Below, one piece after another: positions 1 through 12,929 of a stretch of DNA of 64,000 nt. The position numbers were made by a program, and so were the translations under genes. The notes under the pieces were generated by a model that was not told the DNA's origin, did not search any database, and was given only the letters and a program-made list of their open reading frames with translations. Source of the DNA: Delphinapterus leucas (lineage: Eukaryota; Chordata; Mammalia; Artiodactyla; Monodontidae); NCBI RefSeq assembly GCF_002288925.2, contig NW_022098008.1, positions 5,935,971 to 5,999,970 of the forward strand, written 5' to 3'. Position 1 is the stretch's first letter. The number at the start of each line of letters is the position of its first letter.

Positions 1-237
1 TTTTAGATAACCATAGTCTAAATATGTTTAGCACCAAGCCTCTTATGTGGAAGTACCCATCAACTTTATAATTGCACGAATCAATACACACAAGTAGCAG
101 ATTGTTTTTTCCTAAAGTGATTGCACCAATATATATACAATCCTTCATGCTTTTCTTAAAATGCAGTGTCAACATGCTTCTATTGAGAATGAAACTCTGA
201 ATGCTCCCTTCTTTTGAACCCAGATGGCCCTTTGTAA

Positions 238-462
238 CAGCCTCAACGAATAGAATGTGGCAGAAGTAACACTGTGCAGCTTTCAAGTTCAGGTCATGAA
301 AGGTAATATTGTGGACCAGAAAGAAGACATCTTATTGTCTACTGTCTAAACTCCTGACCCACAGAGACAATGAGAGATAATAAGTGGTCGTTGTTTTAAA
401 CCACTTATGTTGGGGTAATTTGTTACCCATTCACAGTAACTTGAACAACATATTCTCTGGGG
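238..462 (+). mobile_element. MLT1-like (ERVL-MaLR) LTR remnant
   Basis: The left part, 'gtggcagaagtaacactgtg', and the right part, 'ttgttttaaaccactta' followed by 'ggtaatttgttac', resemble the start and end of mammalian MLT1 LTRs as I recall them. The copy is diverged and has no visible coding sequence or intact retroviral partner. It is a very old solo LTR fossil. The exact subfamily cannot be set by eye. Confidence 0.6.
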
Positions 463-3260
463 ATGTACCTCTAATCTTCACCCATGAAGGTAAGAACTTG
501 GATTGGTTCATTGAATTATTAGATTGATACAAAAATTGAGTCTGTGGCCAAAAATGCATGGATGAGGGGACCAAGCTGAGATCAGTCCTCAGGGGTGATC
601 TACAGAAGCCAATCACCAGATAAAGATGTACAGGAAGGTGAGGATTAGGAAATTGAAATAATCTAACTTGACATTGACTTTCATTTTGCGCTGCCTTAAC
701 CAAGTTTGGAAAGTCCTGCAGCCCCGAATGCTGCGGTGGATGCTGTTGGCACCCCTCCCCAGCTGCTGAATTTGGCAGCCAACAGCACACAGCTGCCCCC
801 TTCACTGATGTATTGCCTCTGTAGGACAGGAGCTGCCTTGCCCTGAGGTCACATGGCCCCCTCCTCCTAGCAGGTAGGGGCTGTCAGCAGACAAGGGCAA
901 CTGCCAGGGTGTATCCAAGGCTGGCCTCCTTGCCTAATAGGGAAGGTCTCTGTGGTGAAACTGATGAACCCAGTTGAATTGACTCTCCAGTCTGGATCAC
1001 TTCTTTGCCTACTCTTCTTTCCCTGTTTGATCCTGCTGCCCCTCACCCCCTCACGCCCTCACTCCCTCACCCAAGAGCTCTTTCATTAAATCACTCTTCC
1101 AAGAATCCTCCTCCTAGACTCTGCTTCTAGTAAACCTGGCTTCAACATGCCTAATACCTTAATACGCAGACATGACTAGTAAAGCCAGACAGGAAATTGG
1201 TCTAATGTTATGGACAGATACCATTTTGAATTTAATTAATATGCAATTTATTTACCTGAATATAACATTGTGGCCAGTACTGACTTTCGAATTATTACAG
1301 ACCTAGGAAATTATTACTGTTCTAGAGATACCAGAAATACCCTCCCTGCTTCCAAATTCCTTCTTAAGGAACTCATTCCCCAGTCCCCACCCCAATCCCC
1401 AAATCAGCAATTCTCCACACCATAAGGTCTTCTCCAACACCAGCATCTCATTGAAATTGGTCTCATTTCAACCTGAGGCATGCTGAATTTCTCTCAAGAC
1501 CTCACATTAAGAGACTCAGATCCTGAACCATGATATGATATCATTCCAGGGCTGGGTGTTTAAGTCTGAACTAACTGCAAGTGGGTCAGAGAAGGTCAGG
1601 TTCTCTGCAGAAAGAGGAGTGGTCATATAGACACAGGGAGAGAAGCAGAGACTTGTGATGGCAATGACCCCAGCAAGAAGAAGGATGAGGTGGTTCTTGG
1701 CTCCTGACATCCTGGGGCTTTAGAGATATGTCTACTTCAAATCTGCTTGTGCTATAACTGGCTGAAAGATGAGAGCCTTCTCTTTTCTTAACAAATTCTT
1801 AAATAAGAGTGACAATGGAGAATCAAAATAATCATAGCCCTTCATTACTAAATGCATTATAAAAATATATAGTCAAATATCAAATTTATTTACTATCTCA
1901 GTTCATGTAGAAACATTTACATGGACATCAACATTGCTTCCTGTAACCAAACTGGAACATTCATGGAGTTGACAATCAAAATATATCACTTAAATCTCCA
2001 CATATTCTCTTTGGATGAGGAATTATGATGCCCTCTATTAACTCACTCAGAGTATATTGAATGGTCAACACATTTGATTCTTGGGTCAATAAAGAATGAA
2101 TGAGATCCAGCCATTTTATTAGTTACCCTAATCCTAAAATGAATAGTGTTTTTATCATGATTCAGGTTGTTGATATAGTGCAAATACATTCAGTATGTCT
2201 TTACTGCGGCCAAAGCTAAGTTTACTGGGAAGAAATTGTCAGTGATCACCGGCAAAATATTTCTTCCTGCCTAAAAAGAACAGAGAAAGGAGGAAAACTG
2301 TGAAAGCAGCAAGATCATAATCTTGCACTATCAAATCAAATTTCAAAGGCTCAGCCCCTGCTCCTGGGGAGCTCAGAATGAAGAAGTCATTTGCATCTTA
2401 TTTCTCACTGGTTCTTTTTTCCAATATCAAGTGGAGATGTTTGCCCCAGGAGAGAGTCCAGTTATTCATCTTGATAGGTTTCAGATCACAGAGGGCTTCT
2501 CTGAATTTTTATTTAAAAAAAGTTTTTGAGAACTAAAAGAGCATTATTCCTGTTTCTTTTATTCCCTCCTCACTGATAGAGAACAAGTTTAATTTCTGCT
2601 AGACAGCTGGGTATGGATTACATTTGGGTTTTAGCGAGTTAAGCAGTAAAATCCCTTATCTTTCAGACGTAGAGATTTCCCCAACAGAATCTCAAAGATC
2701 TGCTTACAAGGCAATGTATATTTTGCAGTTAATTACTGAACTATATCTTGCAAAAGTGCTTATCAGGTGTTTTGTGAGCTATGTCAAAAAATGACCTATT
2801 TCTCATTAATTCACATTGAACACTTGAAGCAATACCTTAATGTGTTTAAATGGAATGGCTATCTTTTTGGAAGTAATGAGAATAATTCTTGTCACTGTTT
2901 CTAGTCCTTGGCTTAATTTCAGAATGCTGTCGTTATTTTTAGGATTTAAAAAATATATTATAAAAGGAAAACATAGTCTTTTTAGAAAATATGGAAAATA
3001 AAGAAATGTAAGAATAAGAGAATAAAAAGTCTATAATTCCACCATCCAGAGTTTATCACTGATAATGTATTTGCTTGTGCTTTTACTTTAAAAATTGAAA
3101 TAATAAGGAGTAATATTCTGATTATTTATTCAAATTAATTTCCTAATGTTACATTTTTATTAAAAACATGATCATTAAGAGTAGTATATCTTTTGAGTAC
3201 TTAATCTCATGTTATCCTTATAGATATGGAGTAACCTCTAAATGTGTCTTGCCCTCTCTC
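463..3260. other. Gene-free upstream DNA, possible LTR-like tract
   Basis: No gene is supported here. The part up to about 1150 is moderately GC-rich and ends in a C-rich tract and 'cattaaatcactcttccaag', which has the feel of an old LTR, but I cannot assign a family. From 1200 to 3260 the DNA is AT-rich. A 64-codon minus-strand frame at 1516-1710 has a hydrophobic N-terminus but no recognisable relative. Confidence 0.4.
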
Positions 3261-3264
3261 ATTC

Positions 3265-3375
3265 TACCTATCTATCTATCTATGTATCTATCTATGTATC
3301 TATGTATCTATGTATCTATCTATCTAGTATCTATGTATCTATGTATCTATCTATCTATCTGTCTATCATCTATCT
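3265..3375. repeat. Interrupted (TATC)/(TATG) tetranucleotide microsatellite
   Basis: About 110 bases are built almost entirely of ctat/gtat units, with interspersed TATG variants and a single one-base phase slip ('ctagtatc'). The + strand frames that read YLSMYLS-type repeats across it are a by-product of the repeat. Arrays like this are usually length-polymorphic. Confidence 0.95.
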
Positions 3376-3376
3376 A

Positions 3377-3735
3377 AAATGTATTGTTTTAGTCTATTTG
3401 GGCTGCTATAATAAAATAGCATAGACTCAGTGGCTTATAAACAACAGAAACCTATTTTTTACAGTTCTGGATGCTGGGACTTCCAAGGTCAAGGTGCCTG
3501 CAGATTCAGTGCCTGATGAGGGCCCAATTTCTAGTTCATAAACAGCTGTCTTTTTGCTGCATCCTCACATGGTGGAATGGGTGTGGGATCTCTGTGGGGC
3601 TTCTTTTATAAGGGCACTAATTCCATTCATGAGGCCTCCACCCTCATGATCTATTTCCCCTTGTACTCCACTGCCCCAAGCTTCCAATACGCATTCTGCA
3701 AAACTAACTCTACTCAACAGTTTTCTCTGTATCCT
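3377..3735 (+). mobile_element. Old interspersed repeat, family not assigned
   Basis: The stretch 'gggctgctataataaaatag', then 'acagttctggatgctgg', 'cctcacatggtgga' and 'ataagggcactaattcc' follows a very common mammalian interspersed repeat in the right order. I recognise the pattern but cannot name the family with confidence. No intact coding sequence is present. Confidence 0.55.
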
Positions 3736-5255
3736 CCTAAGATTTTCTTTGAATGTACAAACTTTCTAAATCAAATTTTTCATCCACTTTGGTTCAGGAT
3801 GAGTTCTTTTCAAGCTTGGGACTACATTGATTTGTGTGGCTTATGTATTTGGGCAGGCACATCCAATTCTGTGTCTATATCAGGAAATACACAAAAAGTA
3901 TACATTCCCCACCTTGTAGATATAACTTGAATATTTTTCCTTCTGATTTTATTTTGTAGCATGTTTCCATTACCTTTTAGCAAGAAAGGACCATATACTT
4001 TTAAAATACCTTTTATGTGTTAAGAGGATTTGGGTTGTGTTATATGGCTAAGAGCATTTAAAATTAGAAAGGAATCAATACATTTTGCAAACATTATGTG
4101 CTAAATTCTATCTTTAGATTCTAGCCTAAAAGACCCCAGTCCTTATCATGGGCATTCACTTTTTCAATTCCAAGATGATGCCTTTCCATCTTGCTGGCTT
4201 TGGGATGCAGGTTCCATCAACTTTAGAGACAGGGTCCCATGTGACAGTTGGTTCTAAATATTCATGCCAATGACCATTCAAGACCAGGAAGGACTGGCCT
4301 GGGTCCTCCTCACTCTGCAGAGCATGTGGCTGGGTGCATCAGAATGATGACTTCAAAGTTGTCTGCATGCCTCATTCATTCTCTATGTTCCTCTGATATA
4401 AAGGGCCAAGAGAGGAAGTCAAATAAACAAACAACCTACTGTTGCCATATTATCCGCTTCTGTTGGATGGTTCTGGTGCACGTTCACCTATCTAATCATG
4501 GGGACCCTAAGAGATGGTGCTATCAAGTACACCATTTACAACTGTGGTCCACAGAGGTTAAGACACTGCTCAAGGCTGCACAAAGAGTCAAGCAGTCACT
4601 ATTGAGTCTATGTTTGCTTAACTCCAGAGCCCATGAGCTTCCATGACTCCATCCTTCCTCTCCAAGGTAACAGTACCCAACCTCTGCAGGCACACCCTGC
4701 TCTGTCCACAGCCTCCTTCAGATCCCCCGGGATACGGCATATAGATTCTTCTTCCCTTGAGCTGTTCACTTCAGCTCTGCTGCTTGGACCACCTCTTCTT
4801 CACAGGAACACACATTCTCAAAACATCTTCACCTTTACTTTTGTCACCTTCTCTTTCAGTCTTGCTCAGCCCTCTCAGAATATCTCATCTCCCTCTACCT
4901 CTTCCTTTCTATGTTCCATTCTTTCTTCACAGCACTACTTTTCTGAAAGAGCAAAATCAGCCCACCAGTGACAAAATGTAAGGATGGTGTTAATGAGAGC
5001 ACTATTACATTAAAAATAATTCCTAAGTCAGTTTGACATGTGACTCCCCCTCTAGATGTCCCTGGAGGGCTCTTGACCAGGCTTTGGGGTAGGGCACATG
5101 ACAAGAATTTTGGGGGGGCAGAGAAACAAGGAAAGGAGGAAGGAGGGGAAAAAAACACAGCTGTAAACTTCATTTCCCTTGGGCACTTTCTCTGCCACAC
5201 TTCTGCTTTTTTCCTCACTATCTCCCCATCTTCTGCCATCTTCTGACTATGCTCA
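3736..5255. other. Gene-free upstream DNA
   Basis: No coding region is supported. A short stretch near 4555-4600 ('aggttaagacactgctcaag') resembles antisense MIR core. The pyrimidine-rich stretch at 4650-4930 gives several short overlapping frames in both directions with no family resemblance. Confidence 0.4.
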
Positions 5256-5372
5256 TCCCCCACGGATACCAAAATCACGGATGCTCAAATCCTTTATGTA
5301 AAATGGCCTAATACAGTCAGCTTTCCTTATCCACAGGTTCCGTGTGCACAGATTCAGGAGGTCAACTGTACT
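5256..5372. mobile_element. Two abutting Tigger-type DNA-transposon end fragments
   Basis: Positions 5257-5309 ('cccccacggataccaaaatc', 'cggatgctcaaatcc') match one end of a Tigger-type non-autonomous element read in reverse. Positions 5311-5372 ('tacagtcagctttccttatc', 'cacaggttccgtg') match its forward end. The two arms face each other in an order that a simple internal deletion would not give. Family assignment is from memory of the consensus. Confidence 0.5.
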
Positions 5373-5591
5373 GTCATCACCCGGCATTCTTGCAAAATTT
5401 CCTTCTTTCCCCAGTTGTCAATGGTTTTATGGAAGTTCTTTTCAGGAAATAATGGTTATATAACCTTCAGACACAAAAATGCTGGTGCAGTTGTAGTCAG
5501 AGAAGAAGACCAGAGTTTAGCCCTGTTGGGAAGGGATGCTATTCAAATAGCTTGCAGAAAGTCTTGCTCACAAACTTCCCTTGATGGTCAC

Positions 5592-6926
5592 TTTTTTTAA
5601 AAAAATATCTTTATTAGAGTCTGATTGCTTTACAATATTGTGTTATTTTCTGCTGTATAACAAAGTGAATCAGCTATACGTATACTTATATCCCCATATC
5701 CCTTCCCTCTTGTGTCTCCCTCCCACCCTCCCTATCCCACCCCTCTAGGTGGTCACAAAGCACTGAGCTGATCTCCCTGTGCTATGCAGCTGCTTCCCAC
5801 TAGCTATCTATTTTACATTTGGTAGTGTATATATGTCCATGCCACTCTCTCACTTTCTACCAGCTTACCCTTCTCTCCCACCCCCATGTCCTCAAGTCCA
5901 TTCTCTACCTCTGCATCTTTATTCCTGTCCTGCCACTAGGTTCATCAGAACCTTTTTTTTTTTTTTTTTAGATTCCATATGTATGTGTTAGCATATGGTA
6001 TTTGTTTTTCTCTTTCTGGCTTACTTCACTCTGTATGACAGACTCTAGGTCCATCCACCTCACTACAAGTAGTTCAATTTCATTTCTTTTTATGGCTAAG
6101 TAGTATTCCATTGTGTATATGTGCCACATCTTCTTTATCCATTCATCTGTTGATGGACACTTCAGTTGCTTCCATGTCCTGGCTACTGTAAATAGAGCTG
6201 CAATGAACATTGTGGTACATGACTCTTCTTGAATTATGGTTTTCTCAGGGTATATGCCCAGTAGTGGGATTGCTGGGTCATATGGTAGTTCTATTTTTAG
6301 TTTTTTAAGGACCCTCCGTACTGCTCTCCATAGTGGCTGTATCAATTTACATTCCCACCAACAGTGCAAGAGGGTTCCCTTTCTCCACACCCTCTCCAGC
6401 ATTTATTGTTTGTAGATTTTTTGATGATGGCCATTCTGACTGGTGTGAGGTGATACCTCATTGTAGTTTTGATTTGCATTTCTCTAATGATTAGTGATGT
6501 TGAGCATCCTTTCATGTGTTTGTTAGCAATCTGTATATCTTCTTTGGTGACATGTCTATTTAGGTCTTCTGCCCATTTTTGGATTGGGTTGTTTGTTTTT
6601 TTGACATTGAGCTGCATGAGCTGCTTGTATATTTTGGAGATTAATCCTTTGTCAGTTGCTTCATTTGCAAATAGTTCCTCCCATTCTGAGGGTTGTCTTT
6701 TCATCTTGTTTATGGTTTCCTTTGTTGTGCAAAAGCTTTTAAGTTTCATTAGGTCGCATTTGTTTATTTTTGTTTCCATTTCTCTAGGAGGTGGGTCAAA
6801 AAGGATCTTGCTGTGATTTATGTCATAGAGTGTTCTGCCTATGTTTTCCTCTAAGAGTTTTATAGTGTCTGACCTTACATTTAGGTCTTTAATCCATTTT
6901 GAGTTTATTTTTGTGTATGGTGTTGT
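5592..6926 (-). mobile_element. 5'-truncated L1, antisense, with ORF2 C-terminus
   Basis: A T-rich stretch at 5591-5612 marks the poly(A) end of a minus-strand L1. The 3' UTR runs to about 5965. From 5968 to 6920 the minus strand encodes the C-terminal part of ORF2p in two overlapping frames, with recognisable segments such as [15 protein letters not shown] and CPSTDEWIKKMWHIYTMEYY. The frame change near 6342-6402 and missing 5' sequence show that it is dead. I see no clear target-site duplication. Confidence 0.9.
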
Positions 6927-7849
6927 GGACTGGAATGACTGGTGAGCCGAATGCCATATCTGCCTCGTTCACCTTCGTGTCTCACTCAGTTACATTGTGT
7001 CTCCCTGTTCCCCATTGGCAACATTCAATAAGCATGTAATGAATCATTTTCTTTTCCATCATTCCAGGGCCGCTGTTAGTCAACAAATAATTAAGTGAAA
7101 GCAGAGCTCTACCATTGCAGTACCAACTTCACTAAAGTGGGGAGAGTTCATCATGACCCACAATTTGAATTATATCTGATGGGTGGCCCCTTTATTCAGA
7201 GCAAAGTGCTAATAAGGCAAGTCTAGTTTTGATTCATTCCATTTTCATGTCTTCATAGCTTTATAGCAAACTAACTTCACACAACTTTCTCAAATATGTA
7301 TTATTTTGTCATAACAGGGACATTGAAAAGTGTTATTGAATTTGATATAGAAAGGATAAATTCAAGGAATTGCACAATCAATGGTGGTTTACATATAAAG
7401 AGAGACACTGTAATTTTCCAATATGCAGTGATTTTTATTGCCTTATTTGGACACTACCTAAGTTCATTGTATTTTTTCCAAGTCCATCCATTCAGGATGA
7501 TGAATTAGGATCATTTTACTGGTAGGGGAGTATACACTGAACTTGGAGTTCTCTAAATAACTTGAGGTGAACTGAGTGATTATATACTCAGGTGAGTTAG
7601 AATATAATGTTTAAGAACTCATACTACAGCTGTTATAAGATCGATTGCTTGGTTCTTCAGATATCAAACTTCTGTTAAATTAACAAATCATATTCTTTGA
7701 AGACAAAAGTCACAAATATTTTTCAGGTATGATTTCAGTTGGCATTATCACATGCATGAGCACATAGGCCCAAGATATGCGGTGATGGGTACATAAACCC
7801 ACAGAGTAATTAAGCCTCTAGGTTCACATGTGCCTTTCTGGAGCAACCA
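6927..7849. other. Gene-free upstream DNA
   Basis: AT-rich sequence between two L1 remnants. I see no gene, no structured RNA and no repeat family I can name. Confidence 0.4.
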
Positions 7850-9900
7850 CTGTTTTCTTTTGTGTCATCAAGAGTTTACCTGTTCTTGAATTTTCATGCA
7901 AGGTGGACTCTTTCTTTGTGTCTGGTTTCTTTTTGCTTGCAGTTCTTGAGATTCATTCATGCTGTGGTTTGTATCAATAATTCATTTTTTTAATTGGTGA
8001 ATACTATTCCATTCTATAAATACACCATGACTTTTTAATTATTTCTTCAGTTGATGGACAGTTGGGTCTTTTCCAGCTTTTGCGAGTTACAAGGAAGCTT
8101 ATTAAAACAAGAATTTTGGGGGGGAGGGTATTACTTTTCTCATTGCTAAACACCTAAGAGTGAGATCTCTGGGCCACAGAGTTGGTATAAGTTTAAATTT
8201 ATCTGAAACTCCAAACTTCCAAAGTAACATTTTACTCATATGAGAGTTTCAATTGCTTCATGACCACTCAATATTTCATGTTAGACACTTTGATTTTAGC
8301 CACTGGAGAGATGTGAAATGCTATTTTATTGCAGATATAATTTTGGTTTACCTCATGACTAACGATAATGAACATCTTTTCATGTGCTTATTGGCCATTC
8401 ATATATCTTATTTGTGAAGCATCTGTTCAAGTCTTTTGCCCATTTTTCGTTGTTTTATTTTCTTCTTTTTAATGAACTGTAAGAATTCTTTATAAATTCT
8501 GGATACAAGACATTTTTCAAATATGTATATTCTGTATATTTTCTCCCATCCTGTAGTTTGCTTTATAATTTTTTTACTAGTGACTTTTGGAACAGAATTT
8601 GAAAAAATAACATCCAATTATCAATATTTTCCTTTTACACTGAGTACTTCTGTGGCCTAAAAATTGTTGCCTACACTGAAGATATGCTCCAATATTTTCT
8701 TCTATAGTTCTATAGTTTTAAGTTTTACATTTAGGGCTGTAATATAGTAAATGAATTTTAGTGTGACATTTATTATGTGTTCCTGTTTAATATTAAAAAA
8801 TATCCTTTACTATCTCTAGTAATTACTCTTAATCTTGAATTGTACTTTGTCTGATATTAATATAAAAACACCGGCTTCCTTATTCTGACTATTGCATGGT
8901 ATATATTTTTTCTATCCTTATATGTTTCTTCATTTGTGCCTATATTTAAAGTGACTTTTTGTTCAGTGTATATCTGGATCTTGCTTCTTTATCTGACCTT
9001 CAAATCTCTAGCTTTTTTATCTGGTCTTCCAATCTCCACTTTTAGTCTATTTATATTTAAGGCAATCATTGATATAGTTAGCTATAATTCTACCACTTTG
9101 TAATCTATTTTCTTTTTATCTCATCTGGTTTTCATTCCTGTGTTCCTCTCTTCCAGGCTTCTTTGGCTGTTAGAATTAGTCTATTGCTATAGGAATTACC
9201 ATTCAATACATCTATTGGCTTTTTAGTTATACCTTGTAATTTTTTTTAGTGGCTACTTTAGGAATCAAACTATGCATTTTTGATTCATCACTGCCTATTT
9301 AAACCTAATAGCATTTTTCACATAAAATTTAAAAGCTTGCAAAGTGTACTTTAATCTATCCACCTATTTTTTGCTACAGTCATAATTTAATTTACCCACC
9401 TATTTTTTACTATTGTTATACATTTTATAAAATATATGTTATAAACCACACATTGTAATATAATCACTTTTGCTTTAAATATGTAGTTTTCTTTTGGATA
9501 AATTAAGATCTGCATTTCCATCTGATATCATTTTTCTCCAGCTTCAAAAACTTCCATTAGCATTCCTCATAGTACAGGCCTGCTGGCATTTAATTTTTTC
9601 AGATTTTATCTATCTTAGAAGTCTTTATTTCAAATTAGTATTTTGCTTTATATAGAATTTTCAGTCCGTGCGTGTGTGTGTGTTCCTTCTGTATAAAGAT
9701 ATCATCCTATTATCTTCTGATCTCCACTGTTTCTCATGAGAAGTCAGCCATAATCCATGATTCCCTGGGTTTAGCGTGTATGTGGGTGTGTATGCGCATG
9801 TGTGTGTGCATATGTTCAGAGGTGTTCATTATTATCTGCAGAAGTTTGTCCAATATAGACTTTCTTCTTTTGCATAAATCAGAAATTTTAGACCATTATT
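7850..9900 (-). mobile_element. Old, diverged L1 (L1M type), antisense
   Basis: Phrases such as 'tcttttcatgtgcttattgg' and 'gttcaagtcttttgcccatt' around 8370-8445, and 'atttatatttaaggcaatca' near 9050, match antisense L1 ORF2 and 3' sequence but with many substitutions and indels, so no long frame survives. It is much older than the L1 at 5.6-6.9 kb. Boundaries are approximate. A GT-rich patch lies at 9667-9684 and a second at about 9774-9813. Confidence 0.7.
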
Positions 9901-11520
9901 TTAAAATATAATTCAAGACAGTGTCAAAGAACATTTACCATTTCCCAAATTCATGTACAAAGTATACTAAGTACATAGTAAAAGCAGATTTAAATATAAT
10001 TTTAAAGTAAAAATACATTTTAAAAAATCATTAAATAGATTCAATTATAATCACAATAATTTCCTAAAAGATTGTGTTAATTACCCCTTACACTAAAATT
10101 GATATCCAGGTAATAATAATTTTTGTCAGTAATGATATTGGTTTAAATTATTTTTACCCTGGGAAAATAAAATTATAGAATTCTAAAAGCAATCCTTGCT
10201 TGGGTGGATTGGGAAGGCTGCCAATAGAGAAAATCTAATTCATAAATGCAAACAGACTATTATTAAGCATCTCATAATATCATTGATTTGGTTAGAATTG
10301 AAGCAAATGATTTACCCCAAGTCTTTTGGTGTAAAAGAAAAATTTTTAATTATGATAATACAAAATATATAAGATCACTAATATTTATTCATTTTCTTTA
10401 GTACCATTTGTGTCTTGATTCTATTATCTAAACTCTAAGGTTAAAAGAGATGCTTCACACTCTCCCCCCCACAAAAAAATAAAAAAAGAAAAGAAAAAAC
10501 AATTAAGGTTGAAAAGTACTTACTTTTAAAACAGTTCCATGATGTTATATACATTATGTTTGTATAAGGGAATGATCCCATGAAAATATGTCAAGTTTTG
10601 CTGGTAGGCTAAAATATATGGTGAGGTTTAGATTTTTACCAGTTTCTAAGAATAAATGGTAACAAAACTAGATCTGTTGACAGTTGACTGTTCTAGATTC
10701 TGAAGGCTAAGAACGCATTAAATTTTATACTATTATAGTCATAATTTTAACACAAATAGCACTTCCATAGAATAGCATGAATACTAATTAGTGCCTATTT
10801 GTGGTATTCATGCTTATTAGGGTTTGGTTTAAGTTTATTGATATATTGGAATCAGAGAATTAGAAGTCATCTTGTTCAATTCATAACAATCCATCACAGA
10901 TCATGTGCTTCAAAATTACCAACTCACTAGATAATCTGTTATATTTTAAGTAACTTTCATATGAGAAAAGTTCTGCTTTATACTGAGCCAAAATATATCT
11001 TAGGTTAATCTAAATTTTTTTTTTAAATTGTATCCCATCAAAGTTTATCAGACCAGTTGCTTTTACATATTAGCCCAGAGTTCAGGTTCAGTTCCTAATA
11101 TATATCTGTTATTTGAATAAATCACAAGCCTGAAAATATTTCAAAATAGCTCTTTAGTGTTACAAATAATAAACCAAGAAGTTTTTATTTTCCCCTAAAC
11201 CATGTGCCATTGCAGCCCTGGATGAATGAGGACATATACTACTAAGAACAAGAAGGACATTGATTGTGTTTTACTCTTAAGGTTGACTTTCCGGACTTCT
11301 TTAGCAAGGCTATGACTGTAAAAAGGCATTGTCAAGAGAGCAAAGAGCCTTGTGAGTTTCGCTACAGCCCCTGGCATGGGCACTGTAGCTTGCCAACCCC
11401 AACAATACTTTCCTCTTCTTCCTTGATAACTCAATCAACACTGATTTTTTTTTGGGCATCTGGTTGGCACACACTCTGGGAAGTAGGCTCCCGGGTGAAT
11501 CACCATGGTCTCACTTCCCT
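9901..11520. other. AT-rich gene-free DNA
   Basis: No gene is supported. It contains an A-rich low-complexity run at about 10461-10501 and a perfect 11-base inverted repeat at 10774-10784/10804-10814. Otherwise I see nothing specific. Confidence 0.4.
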
Positions 11521-11535
11521 TCCTGTGATTGTTTT

Positions 11536-11746
11536 TTGTTTTTTGGTTTTTTTTGCGGTATGTGGGCCTCTGACTGTTGTGGCCTCTCCCGTTGCGGAGC
11601 ACAGGCTCCGGACGCACAGGCTCAGTGGCCATGGCTCACAGGCCCAGTCACTCGGCGGCATGTGGGATCTTCCCGGACCGGGGCACAAACCCGTGTCCCC
11701 TGCATCGGCAGGCGGACTCTCAACCACTGCGCCACCAGGGAAGCCC
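11536..11746 (-). mobile_element. CHR SINE (tRNA-derived), antisense
   Basis: The element begins with a T-rich tail, then 'gcggtatgtgggcctctgac', and ends 'ccaccagggaagccc', the reverse of the tRNA-like 5' end (gggcttccctggtggcgcag). It is flanked by approximate target-site duplications, 'tgattgtttt' at 11526-11535 and 'tgattggtttt' at 11747-11757. This is the young CHR subfamily abundant in whales and dolphins, and it accounts for all open frames of 60-161 codons here. Confidence 0.93.
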
Positions 11747-11757
11747 TGATTGGTTTT

Positions 11758-12919
11758 AAGATAAGCTTACTAGCCCGTTCTGGCTGAAGGATGTAGGGAG
11801 AATTCTACTGTATACGCAGGTGATAGATTTCCCAACTTAATGAAAGAGAAGATATTCCAGGAGAAAATCCACTTATGCCCTTTACCCTCCTACTCAGCAT
11901 CCTGACCTGTGACAGTATGACATCTATAGCTGCAGTGGCTAACTTGTACCCAAGAGTTAACAAAGCAGGGAAAAATAGTCAGGATGCTGAGGATGGTACA
12001 GCAAAGAAAGATGGCTCTGGGAAGCCTGAGGGCTTCATGGAGCCACTGTCTGTCTCCGACTTCTTGTTAGGTGAGGTACATACCTTGATGTTTGAGTCAT
12101 GGATGGTCAGGAATCCTCTTTCTTGCAGCCAAAAGCAATCCTAATTACTACTGCACTTTTCGCACCAAAAGATAGACCTGGGGTGCTGGGGGTCCAGATC
12201 CAAGACTTCCATTTAATACCAAGGACAGAGAAAAGGAGCATATGAATCTAGGAAGTAGAAAAACCCAAACTGAATAGTAAGAAGGAAGAAAGAGAGAAAA
12301 CCAGAGAGGACCAAGGAGGGAGGTATATATTCTGACAGCCCCTCCACAACAGGAAGCAGATGTTGAAAATGATTAGGACATGTGTGATAGTCAACTGTCC
12401 AAGAATCAGTATGGCATGGGTACCACCCATCAGAGCGTGTGCTCATTACCTTGTGCTCACCAAGGGTTGGCTGTATCAGAGTAATATCAATAGTTCCAGG
12501 CAGGTAGGCAAGGGGAGAGTAGATTCAGCTTGTAAACACCTCCCCATCCCCCAGGTGATGTGACATGGGAGTCACTTAGAACTCCACGCATGTGTCTGAA
12601 TTTCAGGGGACCCAGAGGCAGCTGAGGTGAGAGCTACCCATCGTCAATGGGTCTACCAGGGTCCCAGGCACAGTCACCTAGTCAGGGGACACGGCAAAGA
12701 CTCAGTGAGAGATGAGGAAAGTTCTGGTCAGTCTGGAGTACCACAGGACCCTGACCAGGCTGACCACAAGTCACACCCTCAATCAGAAAATGCCAGTGGA
12801 GTGCCCAGGGTTGGTATACTTCAGAAGTCACTGGTACAGCGATCAGGATAACATAAGCCTTGTCATGGATCCACCAACTTGGAACTCAGGTTACATAAAG
12901 GAACTCTTCAGTTAAAAAA
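11758..12919. other. Gene-free upstream DNA
   Basis: Mixed-composition sequence. Several short frames (60-89 codons) occur on both strands, but they overlap one another and resemble no protein I know. No repeat family recognised. Confidence 0.4.
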
Positions 12920-12929
12920 TCTGACTAGT

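Noticed and set aside
3168..3424. Two + frames rich in YLS/YVS repeats
   Set aside because: They are translations of the TATC/TATG microsatellite.
5968..6779. Minus-strand 144- and 145-codon frames as possible host genes
   Set aside because: They are the L1 ORF2 C-terminus, frameshifted and lacking the rest of the element.
11264..11787. Frames of 60-161 codons near 11.5 kb
   Set aside because: They read through an antisense CHR SINE. The same peptides recur at 32.3 and 50.2 kb.
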